Assembly (NCBI GenBank): GCA_028286825.1
Contig: JAQBQV010000005.1
Coordinates: 1 to 46,512, forward strand
Length of the DNA stretch: 46,512 nt
DNA from: Parcubacteria group bacterium
Lineage (GTDB): Bacteria > Patescibacteriota > Minisyncoccia > Phycocordibacterales > Phycocordibacteraceae
Direction of reading: 5' to 3'
The notes below the pieces were generated by a model, which was given only the letters and a program-made list of their open reading frames with translations, ran no database searches and was not told the origin of the DNA. The translations under genes were made by a program, and so were the position numbers. This document shows, piece after piece, positions 9,104 through 16,929 of the stretch. Numbering within the stretch: the stretch's first letter is position 1; each line of letters starts with the position of its first letter.

Positions 9104-9829
9104 ATGAAATTGATAACTCTCAATACATGGGGTGGCAGAATAGGAAAACCTTTCATCGAATTTATCAAAAGCCATCAAGATGTGGATATTTTCTGTTTTC
9201 AGGAGATATACGAAAATGCTAAAGAAGTAATGGAGGCTGTCTATCCAAATGACATGTTTGATCAGTTTTCTGATCTGCAAGAGTTACTGCCGCACCATCA
9301 AGGTTTTTTTAGGCCCGTCTTGCACGGAGTATATGGTATAGCGACTTTCATTAAAAAAGATATCTCGCTTATAGAAGAAGGAGAATTGTTTATTCATTAC
9401 TCAGCTAGCGAAACAATTACTGATGGCCATCACTCAAGAAATTTGCAGTGGGTTAAATTTAACTTAAACGGAAAAGTGTTTACTGTAATTAATGTTCACG
9501 GCTTATGGAATGGGAAGGGAAAATCTGATACTCCAGAAAGAATTGTGCAATCAAATGTAATTAAGGAGTTTATGAATAAAGCCGAAGGAGAAAAGATATT
9601 AGCTGGAGATTTTAATCTCAACCCTGATACCGAAAGCATCGACATTATTGCAAAAGGAATGAGGAATCTCATAACTGAGAATGCTATTACTTCTACTCGA
9701 ACAAGTTTGTATGAAAAGCAGGGTAAATTTGCAGACTATATCTTTATCTCACCGGATATCCATGTTAAAGACTTCAAGGTCTTGCCAGAAGAGGTTTCTG
9801 ACCATTCTGCTTTGTATCTGGAGATATAG
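9104..9829 (+). CDS. Endonuclease/exonuclease/phosphatase family protein
   Basis: MKLITLNTWGG...DIFCFQEIYE...VINVHG...AGDFNLNPDTESI...DHSALYLEI. Confidence 0.88.
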   Translation: MKLITLNTWGGRIGKPFIEFIKSHQDVDIFCFQEIYENAKEVMEAVYPNDMFDQFSDLQELLPHHQGFFRPVLHGVYGIATFIKKDISLIEEGELFIHYSASETITDGHHSRNLQWVKFNLNGKVFTVINVHGLWNGKGKSDTPERIVQSNVIKEFMNKAEGEKILAGDFNLNPDTESIDIIAKGMRNLITENAITSTRTSLYEKQGKFADYIFISPDIHVKDFKVLPEEVSDHSALYLEI

Positions 9830-9831
9830 AG

Positions 9832-9858
9832 GTTCCCACGTCGTACCACGCGGCCAGC
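9832..9858 (+). repeat. R1 cassette repeat copy 4
   Basis: gttcccacgtcgtaccacgcggccagc. Confidence 0.92.
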
Positions 9859-9884
9859 TCATACTTTTGTGCCATAATTAACTA

Positions 9885-10157
9885 ATGTTTGATTTGACTC
9901 TCGAGACGTTTTTGGAAGTCGTCTATCTGCTTATCGGTATTGCAGTTATATGGAATGTAATTAAGCGCTCAAGTAAATTTGCCGCTAAGCTACAAATATC
10001 TTATATAGAGCAATCGAAGAAAGGAATCATAAATCGTCCTGAACAGTTTGAGGGGAAGTTTTTCTTTATCATGCTTCGAATTGGAATAATCTTCTCCTCA
10101 TTTGTGCTGATGGGAATGGGATATTCAATTCTGTTCGGACCAATTATTCTTAATTAA
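9885..10157 (+). CDS. Small membrane protein
   Basis: 90 aa, two hydrophobic stretches; CATAAT just upstream of ATG. Confidence 0.7.
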   Translation: MFDLTLETFLEVVYLLIGIAVIWNVIKRSSKFAAKLQISYIEQSKKGIINRPEQFEGKFFFIMLRIGIIFSSFVLMGMGYSILFGPIILN

Positions 10158-10173
10158 TATCCAACTCAATGCT

Positions 10174-10350
10174 ATGTGGAAAAAAATAGTAACTTTTTTC
10201 AATAATCCTATAAGAAGATACTATCCCAACGGAGAGGAGATAATCGATCAAAGCCCTCGTGTTTCTATGATATGGAGCATTCCTATTATTCTAGGTGGCT
10301 CAGTGTTAGTTATTTTCTTATTATTACTCTTTTTTGCTTTCGCAGCTTAA
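10174..10350 (+). CDS. 58-aa single-TM protein, not in the ORF track
   Basis: MWKKIVTFFNNPIRRYYPNGEEIIDQSPRVSMIWSIPIILGGSVLVIFLLLLFFAFAA; stop 4 nt before R1 copy 5. Confidence 0.6.
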   Translation: MWKKIVTFFNNPIRRYYPNGEEIIDQSPRVSMIWSIPIILGGSVLVIFLLLLFFAFAA

Positions 10351-10354
10351 TAAG

Positions 10355-10380
10355 GTTCCACGTCGTACCACAGAGCCACC
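10355..10380 (+). repeat. R1 cassette repeat copy 5
   Basis: gttccacgtcgtaccacagagccacc. Confidence 0.85.
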
Positions 10381-10406
10381 TCGTAGGTTTTGTTATAATC
10401 ACAGCA

Positions 10407-10667
10407 ATGAAATGTCCGGAGATAACGATGGGATCAATTCTATTAGCGTTTTTCATTTATGTCTTGGCAGTAAGCATTTGGAATCAAAGACAGATAAGAA
10501 AAATTAGGAATGCCACGGGTGGGCTAATGGCTGGTACGGAAGCTGCGCTAAAAGCGCAAGAGCCAAAGGCAAGGGAGTTGCTGGTTGGCTTTTCTCCAAC
10601 AGAAGCCCTGTCAGGCATTGCCGCTGCGGCTACGCTGTTAAGCCTGTTCTATTCTATTTGTGACTGA
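10407..10667 (+). CDS. Small hypothetical protein with N-terminal TM
   Basis: MKCPEITMGSILLAFFIYVLAVSIWNQRQIRKIRNATGG; TATAAT-N7-ATG. Confidence 0.7.
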   Translation: MKCPEITMGSILLAFFIYVLAVSIWNQRQIRKIRNATGGLMAGTEAALKAQEPKARELLVGFSPTEALSGIAAAATLLSLFYSICD

Positions 10668-10675
10668 TGTAAAAG

Positions 10676-10702
10676 GTTCCCACGTCGTACCAGACGGCCA
10701 TC
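10676..10702 (+). repeat. R1 cassette repeat copy 6
   Basis: gttcccacgtcgtaccagacggccatc. Confidence 0.92.
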
Positions 10703-10719
10703 AGATTAATTTCCAAACC

Positions 10720-11241
10720 ATGAGGTCCTTACTAAGAAAAACTTTTTTGATTCAATCAATCATAGGCAGCTTCATACTCTTACTCACTATTTTTGCTGGA
10801 ATTGCAGATGCAAAAATAACTGATATTAATGCTGAGGTTTTGCAAAAACAAAATCTAGCAAATAACTATTTGATTTTAGCGCTTGGCGCACAAGAAGCAC
10901 ATAACACATACTCTATGTATGTCCCACTAGGAATACAAATAAATCCGCAAACTTTCGAAAGAGCCCCGCAAATCGATTCCAACCCTAAATTAAAGAATGA
11001 TGCAGATAAATTTTATACTGGGACCATATCGAGTTCACAATACTTAACCGAATACGTCAGCTATTTATCAGATGAGTACGCACGCAATTCAGAGACGTAT
11101 AAAGCAGCGGTGTCCGAACTTAATTTAATCTCTAAAAACGGGAGTCCCTGGTCACTCTGGAAAAATATTTTTCTCTTCCTTCAAATCACTTTAATCCTAG
11201 GTTCGATCCTGATCGGCATACGATCTTCAGTGACTAAATAA
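10720..11241 (+). CDS. Hypothetical membrane protein, two TM
   Basis: MRSLLRKTFLIQSIIGSFILLLTIFAGI...IFLFLQITLILGSILIGIRSS. Confidence 0.7.
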   Translation: MRSLLRKTFLIQSIIGSFILLLTIFAGIADAKITDINAEVLQKQNLANNYLILALGAQEAHNTYSMYVPLGIQINPQTFERAPQIDSNPKLKNDADKFYTGTISSSQYLTEYVSYLSDEYARNSETYKAAVSELNLISKNGSPWSLWKNIFLFLQITLILGSILIGIRSSVTK

Positions 11242-11268
11242 GTTCCCACGTCGTACCAAGCGGCCAGC
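11242..11268 (+). repeat. R1 cassette repeat copy 7
   Basis: gttcccacgtcgtaccaagcggccagc, immediately after the stop codon. Confidence 0.92.
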
Positions 11269-11292
11269 AATCTGGAACAAAGACGTGTTTAA

Positions 11293-11370
11293 GAATCGAA
11301 CCAGCTTTTATACAAGAGAGATCCATATTCTAGCCCGCAGTACTAGACCTAGTGACATTCCTAGAGCATC
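11293..11370. repeat. R3 repeat copy B (78 bp)
   Basis: gaatcgaaccagcttttatacaa...cctagtgacattcctagagca; homologous to 15914-15991. Confidence 0.85.
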
Positions 11371-11377
11371 AGCAGTC

Positions 11378-11505
11378 TAGTTTTAGTATCGAAGGACCAC
11401 GACAGGTCGAATATTTAGACCGCCGTTTGGCAGGCGTCTAATAACGTCCCAGAGGGGTCAAAAATCATGAGTGAATATATAGGCCGCATATTTAGTTCGA
11501 TTCCT
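11378..11505 (+). repeat. R2 repeat copy B (~128 bp)
   Basis: tagttttagtatcgaaggaccacgacaggtcgaatatttag...atttagttcgattcc. Confidence 0.9.
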
Positions 11506-11548
11506 ATTCGAGTCACAACATCAGAAATCTATATTGTTTTATAAAACG

Positions 11549-11575
11549 GTTCCCACATCGTACAACACGGCCACA
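11549..11575 (+). repeat. R1 cassette repeat copy 8
   Basis: gttcccacatcgtacaacacggccaca. Confidence 0.85.
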
Positions 11576-11599
11576 CAATTTATGTGTCATAATTAAAGC

Positions 11600-12478
11600 A
11601 TGACTGCCAACGAAAAAATTTCAGTTACGCAACAGGACATACTTGGTGCATATAATAGAAAAGAATACGGCTGGTTCGCTTTGTACATATTGGCAGTTGT
11701 GCTGGCCTCACGATTGGCCGGTGTTTTTGGGGTCGTTGTTTCAGTAATCGTAGTCGCGGCTTTGTATAAGACTCTTAAAAATTCCAAATTTTCAAAAAAG
11801 AAAAAAGTAACTCTTTCTCTTGCTTATATACTTGGCGGAATGGTTGGAACAATTGTAGGAGTTTATCTTCTTTCGAGTGCTATCTATAATCTTTGGCCTC
11901 AAGCATATATCGCCAGCGTACTTTCAAATGATCCCAAAGTCTCTAATGCTGATTTTGTAAGTAGCTCAACTCCGAACTTAGCGTCAAACACGACAACCCG
12001 CGACACAAGTGAAGTTAGTCTAAAATACATTGATGCAAAGTGGAAATTTTCAATTAATTATCCAAAGACATGGACAGTGGACATGAGTGGTACAAATGGG
12101 GATGTCGAATTCGATAATCCTACCGCGGATGACGTAGCCCTTGAAACCATCTCAGTTGGTTTAGCTGATAGCTATACACCAGAGACATATTCCCAGGCCG
12201 TGATGCATAACTTTAAAGTTTCAGGAGATGAAAATTCAAATATTAAAATTATTTCTGAGGGAAGAACGACATTAGGAGGTAATCCCGCCTATGAATATGA
12301 AGTCATCTACAATTATGTAAATTCAGGTAAGAACTATCCATTCCACGGAATTTACATTACTTCCATATTCAATAACTTGGGATACACGATTTTTGCGTCA
12401 TCCTTTGAGACTACTTGGGCTCAAAATATTCAGCTCTTTAATTCTTCGATTGAGTCCTTCACATTTTCGACCCAATAA
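11600..12478 (+). CDS. Membrane protein with PsbP-like extracellular domain
   Basis: Hydrophobic N-terminal region, then YIDAKWKFSINYPKTWTVDMSG...; CATAAT upstream of ATG. Confidence 0.65.
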   Translation: MTANEKISVTQQDILGAYNRKEYGWFALYILAVVLASRLAGVFGVVVSVIVVAALYKTLKNSKFSKKKKVTLSLAYILGGMVGTIVGVYLLSSAIYNLWPQAYIASVLSNDPKVSNADFVSSSTPNLASNTTTRDTSEVSLKYIDAKWKFSINYPKTWTVDMSGTNGDVEFDNPTADDVALETISVGLADSYTPETYSQAVMHNFKVSGDENSNIKIISEGRTTLGGNPAYEYEVIYNYVNSGKNYPFHGIYITSIFNNLGYTIFASSFETTWAQNIQLFNSSIESFTFSTQ

Positions 12479-12480
12479 AA

Positions 12481-12507
12481 GTTGCCATGTCGTACCACGC
12501 GGTCACA
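12481..12507 (+). repeat. R1 cassette repeat copy 9
   Basis: gttgccatgtcgtaccacgcggtcaca. Confidence 0.85.
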
Positions 12508-12535
12508 TAGCGTTTTTTGTGTTTATATAGTTAAT

Positions 12536-12790
12536 ATGGAATTTGCTCACGTCTACAATATCTGTGGATCGCTCATCGCAATAGCAATTGGGATACTGAT
12601 CCTTACTTTCCCTAAACAAGCATTAGAAAAACAAAGAAAAACTATTATAAAACTTGCGAAGGCACTACCGTCCATTTATACGAAGGCACTCACAAAAACA
12701 GAGCGGCAGATTATGAGGGATAATTTCGTAGTCGCTTGCGGATTAGTTGGTATTGGATTTTTTGGACTAATTATCAGTTTTTCTAGCTAG
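12536..12790 (+). CDS. Small membrane protein
   Basis: MEFAHVYNICGSLIAIAIGILILTF..., two hydrophobic segments. Confidence 0.65.
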   Translation: MEFAHVYNICGSLIAIAIGILILTFPKQALEKQRKTIIKLAKALPSIYTKALTKTERQIMRDNFVVACGLVGIGFFGLIISFSS

Positions 12791-12794
12791 TAAG

Positions 12795-12821
12795 ATTCTC
12801 ACGTCGTACCACGCGGTAATT
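12795..12821 (+). repeat. R1 cassette repeat copy 10 (diverged)
   Basis: attctcacgtcgtaccacgcggtaatt. Confidence 0.75.
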
Positions 12822-12945
12822 CACTCAGCTATACTTAGGTTATGTTTTCTTGCATACCATCTCAAACCAGATAAAGCAGCTCCAGAAAACAATTAACAGT
12901 TCGAGATTAAGCAACTCGAAAAGCAACTAATGTTAGAATGTAACC

Positions 12946-13314
12946 ATGAACCAGATGGACTACTTTGAATACGGACTAATCATAGGGGCAACAATATTTT
13001 TCTTATTTCTAGGTTTGAAGTATTTTGATTATTGGAAACAGGTAAAGAAAGGATTTTTAGAATCTGGGATCAAATGGCCTCTTGATTCACAGGCTGAACT
13101 TAACGAAACGGCTCGTACAGATCTTCCTGGAGGTTACCAGATGATGGGAGGGAATATGGCTCAAGCTGCAAAAATAGTTTTCTCAATGCGGACTGATAAT
13201 CCTGCGATTCTCAAACCACTTCGCGGAATGCGTCGTATCTTACTTGCAGTTGTTTTGATCCCAATTCTGCTTGCTATTGTATTAGTTATTACATTCGGTT
13301 TCTTTGCCATCTAA
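12946..13314 (+). CDS. Hypothetical membrane protein
   Basis: N- and C-terminal TM segments. Confidence 0.65.
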   Translation: MNQMDYFEYGLIIGATIFFLFLGLKYFDYWKQVKKGFLESGIKWPLDSQAELNETARTDLPGGYQMMGGNMAQAAKIVFSMRTDNPAILKPLRGMRRILLAVVLIPILLAIVLVITFGFFAI

Positions 13315-13523
13315 ACGACTGTTGTACTCAACCATACTGATTCGCTTTTCTTCAAAAATTTTCCTCCTCCCTTTTCCAAACCTATCCGAGCCTAGTATTG
13401 GGAAGGTTATCCGGAACTCAATTCTCGCTATAGAAGTAGTCTGATCCATATCCTCGTACGCTTTGAGTCGGACTGGTACCGATCCGCATAACTCAGCTTG
13501 GGATTACATGCTAACTTTTAAGG

Positions 13524-14102
13524 GTGACTCAAAATTCCAGTGATCCCTCAGAAAAGGATCTAGTACATGCTGCTCGCAAGGATCCTGAGGCGTTTGCGGC
13601 TATTGTCGCGCGATATGATGAGAGACTTCGTCGCTACATTGTGCGATTAGGATTGCTTGATGCTGACGCAGTAAAGGACGTACTCCAGGAGGCATTCATT
13701 AAAACCTATATACATCTGAACGATTATGACTCCTCGCTTCCATTAAGCGCGTGGCTGTATCGTATAGCAAGAAATGAAACCATGAGTCATTTCCGCAAAC
13801 AGCGGAATCGTCCACATTCGGTCGAATATAGTGAAGATACGGAACAGTTCGAAAAGATTGCCGATGAGCTTGATATCGAACATGAGGCAAATGCATCTAT
13901 TGATCAGGCTGCCGTCCGGGCTGCACTGAATACTCTTGATTTGAAGTATCGCGAAATCCTCATACTTAGATACTTCGAAGAAAAGAGCTATGAAGATATA
14001 GCAGCTATTCTTTTAATACCCATGGGTACGGTAGGCGTATACTTGAATCGAGGAAAAAAGTTGCTCAAGATTGCACTAAAAAGATACGATACGCAGAACT
14101 AA
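13524..14102 (+). CDS. ECF-type RNA polymerase sigma factor
   Basis: DAVKDVLQEAFIKTYIHLNDYDSSLPLSAWLYRIARNETMSHFRKQ (region 2); YREILILRYFEEKSYEDIAAILLIPMGTVGVYLNRGKKLL (region 4). Confidence 0.9.
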   Translation: MTQNSSDPSEKDLVHAARKDPEAFAAIVARYDERLRRYIVRLGLLDADAVKDVLQEAFIKTYIHLNDYDSSLPLSAWLYRIARNETMSHFRKQRNRPHSVEYSEDTEQFEKIADELDIEHEANASIDQAAVRAALNTLDLKYREILILRYFEEKSYEDIAAILLIPMGTVGVYLNRGKKLLKIALKRYDTQN

Positions 14103-14103
14103 T

Positions 14104-14577
14104 ATGAACTCCCCCGACACATTCTCGCAAGACATAGTCCGAAAGATCGAGGCGCGAGGCGTTGTGCCTAAGCCGCGCTGGTATTTTCTCGCGAGTCGCA
14201 GTGCATTGTGGTTCTTGGCCATCGGCTCGGTCGTGATCGGCGCAATCGCGTTTGCCATTGCGGATTTTGTCTTCCTAGACAATGACGGCATTTCGAAACT
14301 TCAAGGCTCATCTATCCAAGATGTTGCGGAAGCTATCCCTTTCGTATGGCTTGCTGGGCTTGCTCTGTTTACGGTAAGTGCATACTACGCTTTTAGACAC
14401 ACTCGCGGTGGCTACAAATATCGGACGGCGACCATTGTCTTTGTAATGGTGCTTCTCAGTATTGGGCTCGGGCTTATTTTGAACGCTTATGACTTTGGTC
14501 AACATATCCACGCATTCATTCTCCACATCACTTCACCAGGTGCTGCATTACCAACTGGAAGCGAAGGCATGGACTAG
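14104..14577 (+). CDS. Membrane protein downstream of the sigma factor, candidate regulator
   Basis: Several TM segments; 2 nt after the sigma factor stop. Confidence 0.6.
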   Translation: MNSPDTFSQDIVRKIEARGVVPKPRWYFLASRSALWFLAIGSVVIGAIAFAIADFVFLDNDGISKLQGSSIQDVAEAIPFVWLAGLALFTVSAYYAFRHTRGGYKYRTATIVFVMVLLSIGLGLILNAYDFGQHIHAFILHITSPGAALPTGSEGMD

Positions 14578-14654
14578 CATTGTACGAAATGTGGGGCGAG
14601 ACGCGTATATATAGGTGGAGGGCGAATATTACTCGAACTTAACTTATTTACGCA

Positions 14655-14996
14655 ATGTTTTCAACCAAAAAATATATCCCCATTTTAGCAGCCTTCATAA
14701 TCGGAGTGACAGGAGCGGTGGGGTATGGGGTTCACGCACAGAGCGTAAGCCAAGCCCCAAATGTTCAGTCTGACTCAGCTATGGCAGACCAAGTTTCGGA
14801 CGGTGATGGAGAGACCGCCGACGATGCAAAGGGTGCTACACAACTGCAGACAGACGTACAAGACCCGAAACAACTTGATGGAGAGACTGAAGACGACGCA
14901 GGTGCTATTACAGAGGCTGCTAGCGGCTCACAGGAAGTTGAAAGTGGTCAGGATGACACCGATTCCGACTCAGGAGAAGTGGATAGCGGCAACTAA
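14655..14996 (+). CDS. Secreted acidic low-complexity protein
   Basis: Signal-peptide-like start, then D/E/G/S-rich tail. Confidence 0.6.
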   Translation: MFSTKKYIPILAAFIIGVTGAVGYGVHAQSVSQAPNVQSDSAMADQVSDGDGETADDAKGATQLQTDVQDPKQLDGETEDDAGAITEAASGSQEVESGQDDTDSDSGEVDSGN

Positions 14997-15003
14997 CAAT
15001 AGC

Positions 15004-15038
15004 AAACTCGCCGAGCGCTTATGCGACTCGGCGAGTTT
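15004..15038 (+). terminator. Intrinsic terminator/hairpin
   Basis: aaactcgccgag...ctcggcgagttt. Confidence 0.7.
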
Positions 15039-15073
15039 CTGTGAATTTTATACATTCATGTATTATATCTAAC

Positions 15074-15913
15074 ATGTCTATCTCAACTGCTGACTGGAAG
15101 AATGTCCTTAACAAAGTGCCAGAGGTTACTTTGTACTTCTGGATTATTAAAGTCCTCTGCACCACCGTCGGTGAGACAGCCGCTGACTATCTCAATACAA
15201 CTTTAAATTTAGGCCTCAATGGGACGTCGCTTGTAATGAGTGTTCTTCTTATCATTGTTCTCTTCTTTCAATTCAAATCTAAAAAGTATATCCCGTCGAT
15301 CTACTGGCTTTCTGTGGTTCTTATTAGTGTGGTCGGTACGCTTATCACCGACAATCTGACTGATAATCTCGGCATATCACTTCAGACAACGACTATAGTA
15401 TTTGCTCTCATGCTCGCTGCCGTATTCGGCGTTTGGTATGCGGTTGAAAAGACACTTTCGATGCATTCGATTGTTACCTTGCGTCGTGAGGCCTTCTACT
15501 GGCTCGCTATTTTATTCACCTTTGCTCTAGGAACTGCAGCAGGAGATCTTACCGCTGAGCAATTTGGCCTCGGATATCTCACTTCACTGCTTATCTTCGC
15601 CGGCCTCATCATGCTCGTGACAGCAGGGCATTACCTGGCGAAGAAAGTCTTAGTCACTGAACATAAAAACGCATTACGAAACGCCGTTCTCGCGTTCTGG
15701 CTCGCTTACATCTTGACTCGTCCACTTGGTGCCTCTATTGGCGATTATCTCTCTCAAGACCAAAGCAGCGGTGGCCTCAGTCTCGGCACTACCGTTACGA
15801 GTCTCATCTTCCTCGGCGCCATTCTTGCCCTCGTTATCTACCTCACGCTTACGAGAAAGGATCAAACACCTACCTCGTTGCTTGAGGCCGATCTTGCTGA
15901 AGAACCTATTTAG
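15074..15913 (+). CDS. COG4705-like repeat-containing membrane protein
   Basis: Repeated TM units around GETAADYL, GTLITDNL, GTAAGDLTAEQFGLG, GASIGDYLS. Confidence 0.75.
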   Translation: MSISTADWKNVLNKVPEVTLYFWIIKVLCTTVGETAADYLNTTLNLGLNGTSLVMSVLLIIVLFFQFKSKKYIPSIYWLSVVLISVVGTLITDNLTDNLGISLQTTTIVFALMLAAVFGVWYAVEKTLSMHSIVTLRREAFYWLAILFTFALGTAAGDLTAEQFGLGYLTSLLIFAGLIMLVTAGHYLAKKVLVTEHKNALRNAVLAFWLAYILTRPLGASIGDYLSQDQSSGGLSLGTTVTSLIFLGAILALVIYLTLTRKDQTPTSLLEADLAEEPI

Positions 15914-15991
15914 GACTCGAACCAGCTTCTATACAACGGCTATCTATATTCTAGGCCTCAGTACTAGGCCTGGTGACATTCCTAGAGCAGC
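15914..15991. repeat. R3 repeat copy C (78 bp)
   Basis: gactcgaaccagcttctatacaa...cctggtgacattcctagagcagc; begins immediately after the stop codon. Confidence 0.85.
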
Positions 15992-16104
15992 GGCAAATAA
16001 TTTGTGCGAAAGGACTAAAGTTACATGTATACGCAAACTCGGCACAAAGCTCCGTAGTGACGGCCAGCCACGTAACAACTGGGTTTGATATACTGCGGAA
16101 GCAT

Positions 16105-16446
16105 ATGGGCATTCGCGTTGAATTCAATCCTGACTTGGCTCTGAGGAATTTCGAGGAATATACAGCTGGTCGTAGGCAAATGGAGGAGTGTCTTCCTGAG
16201 GTCTTGGAGGCTGGGAGGGTTTACGATTTTTTAAAGAAAGAACAGCGCCTGTATTGGCTTCTTGGCGAACTTCCCTTAGTTGAAACGAAAGGGGATCAAA
16301 AGCTTTCGTTGCCGCTTGCGAGTGTGGTGATCGTCGAAGTAACACATACGCTCGTGATTGGAGAAGTTTGGACGAAAGGGAAATATAAGGTAGTTGAAGT
16401 CTTTGCCGGTTCCAAAGTTCACTTTAATGGTTTTGTAAAAGTGTAA
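16105..16446 (+). CDS. Hypothetical protein
   Basis: MGIRVEFNPDLALRNFEEYTAGRRQMEECLPE...; TATACT upstream. Confidence 0.6.
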   Translation: MGIRVEFNPDLALRNFEEYTAGRRQMEECLPEVLEAGRVYDFLKKEQRLYWLLGELPLVETKGDQKLSLPLASVVIVEVTHTLVIGEVWTKGKYKVVEVFAGSKVHFNGFVKV

Positions 16447-16447
16447 A

Positions 16448-16909
16448 ATGGACATCATGCGCAAATTTGTCATTGTTAGTTTGCTAACTAAAGATTGTCC
16501 AACAACTTTCCAAAAGACTGATTGGCCGCTCCATCTGACACTCGCCAGACCTTTTTTGAGTCCAGACTCGAACGAGGAGCTCATTCAAAAAGTCACATTG
16601 GCTTGCGCTAATCAAACGCCTCTAGTAACTCGCGGAGTATCGAGGGCGCTATTTGATCGTTATCAAAGAAAGATTGCTGCTACTGAGGTTGAGCACACTC
16701 CTGAGCTCCTACGACTACATACTCAAATCAGAGACGCGATCGGACCGGTGCAAGCGGTTGGAGAGTCTTATGACACCTTTAGACCTCATGTCAGCGATCA
16801 GGCCGCTGAAGCAATTGAAGTCGGACAAATCATCACACTTGATTCAGTTTCACTTGTCGAGATGGATGGGAATAATCGATATGTTTTTCATATCGCTGAC
16901 CTGAAATAA
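16448..16909 (+). CDS. 2H phosphoesterase/2'-5' RNA ligase-like protein
   Basis: Two HxT/S motifs: HLTLARPF and RPHVSDQA. Confidence 0.65.
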   Translation: MDIMRKFVIVSLLTKDCPTTFQKTDWPLHLTLARPFLSPDSNEELIQKVTLACANQTPLVTRGVSRALFDRYQRKIAATEVEHTPELLRLHTQIRDAIGPVQAVGESYDTFRPHVSDQAAEAIEVGQIITLDSVSLVEMDGNNRYVFHIADLK

Positions 16910-16929
16910 AACCTGATATAATCGAAACC

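Noticed and set aside
7690-12821. R1 repeats as a CRISPR array
   Set aside because: Spacing is hundreds of bases, irregular, and filled by ORFs; repeats diverge; no cas genes.
7690-12821. R1 as canonical integron attC sites
   Set aside because: Only ~27 bp, lacking paired RYYYAAC/GTTRRRY boxes, and no IntI-like integrase in the window; only the array layout is integron-like.
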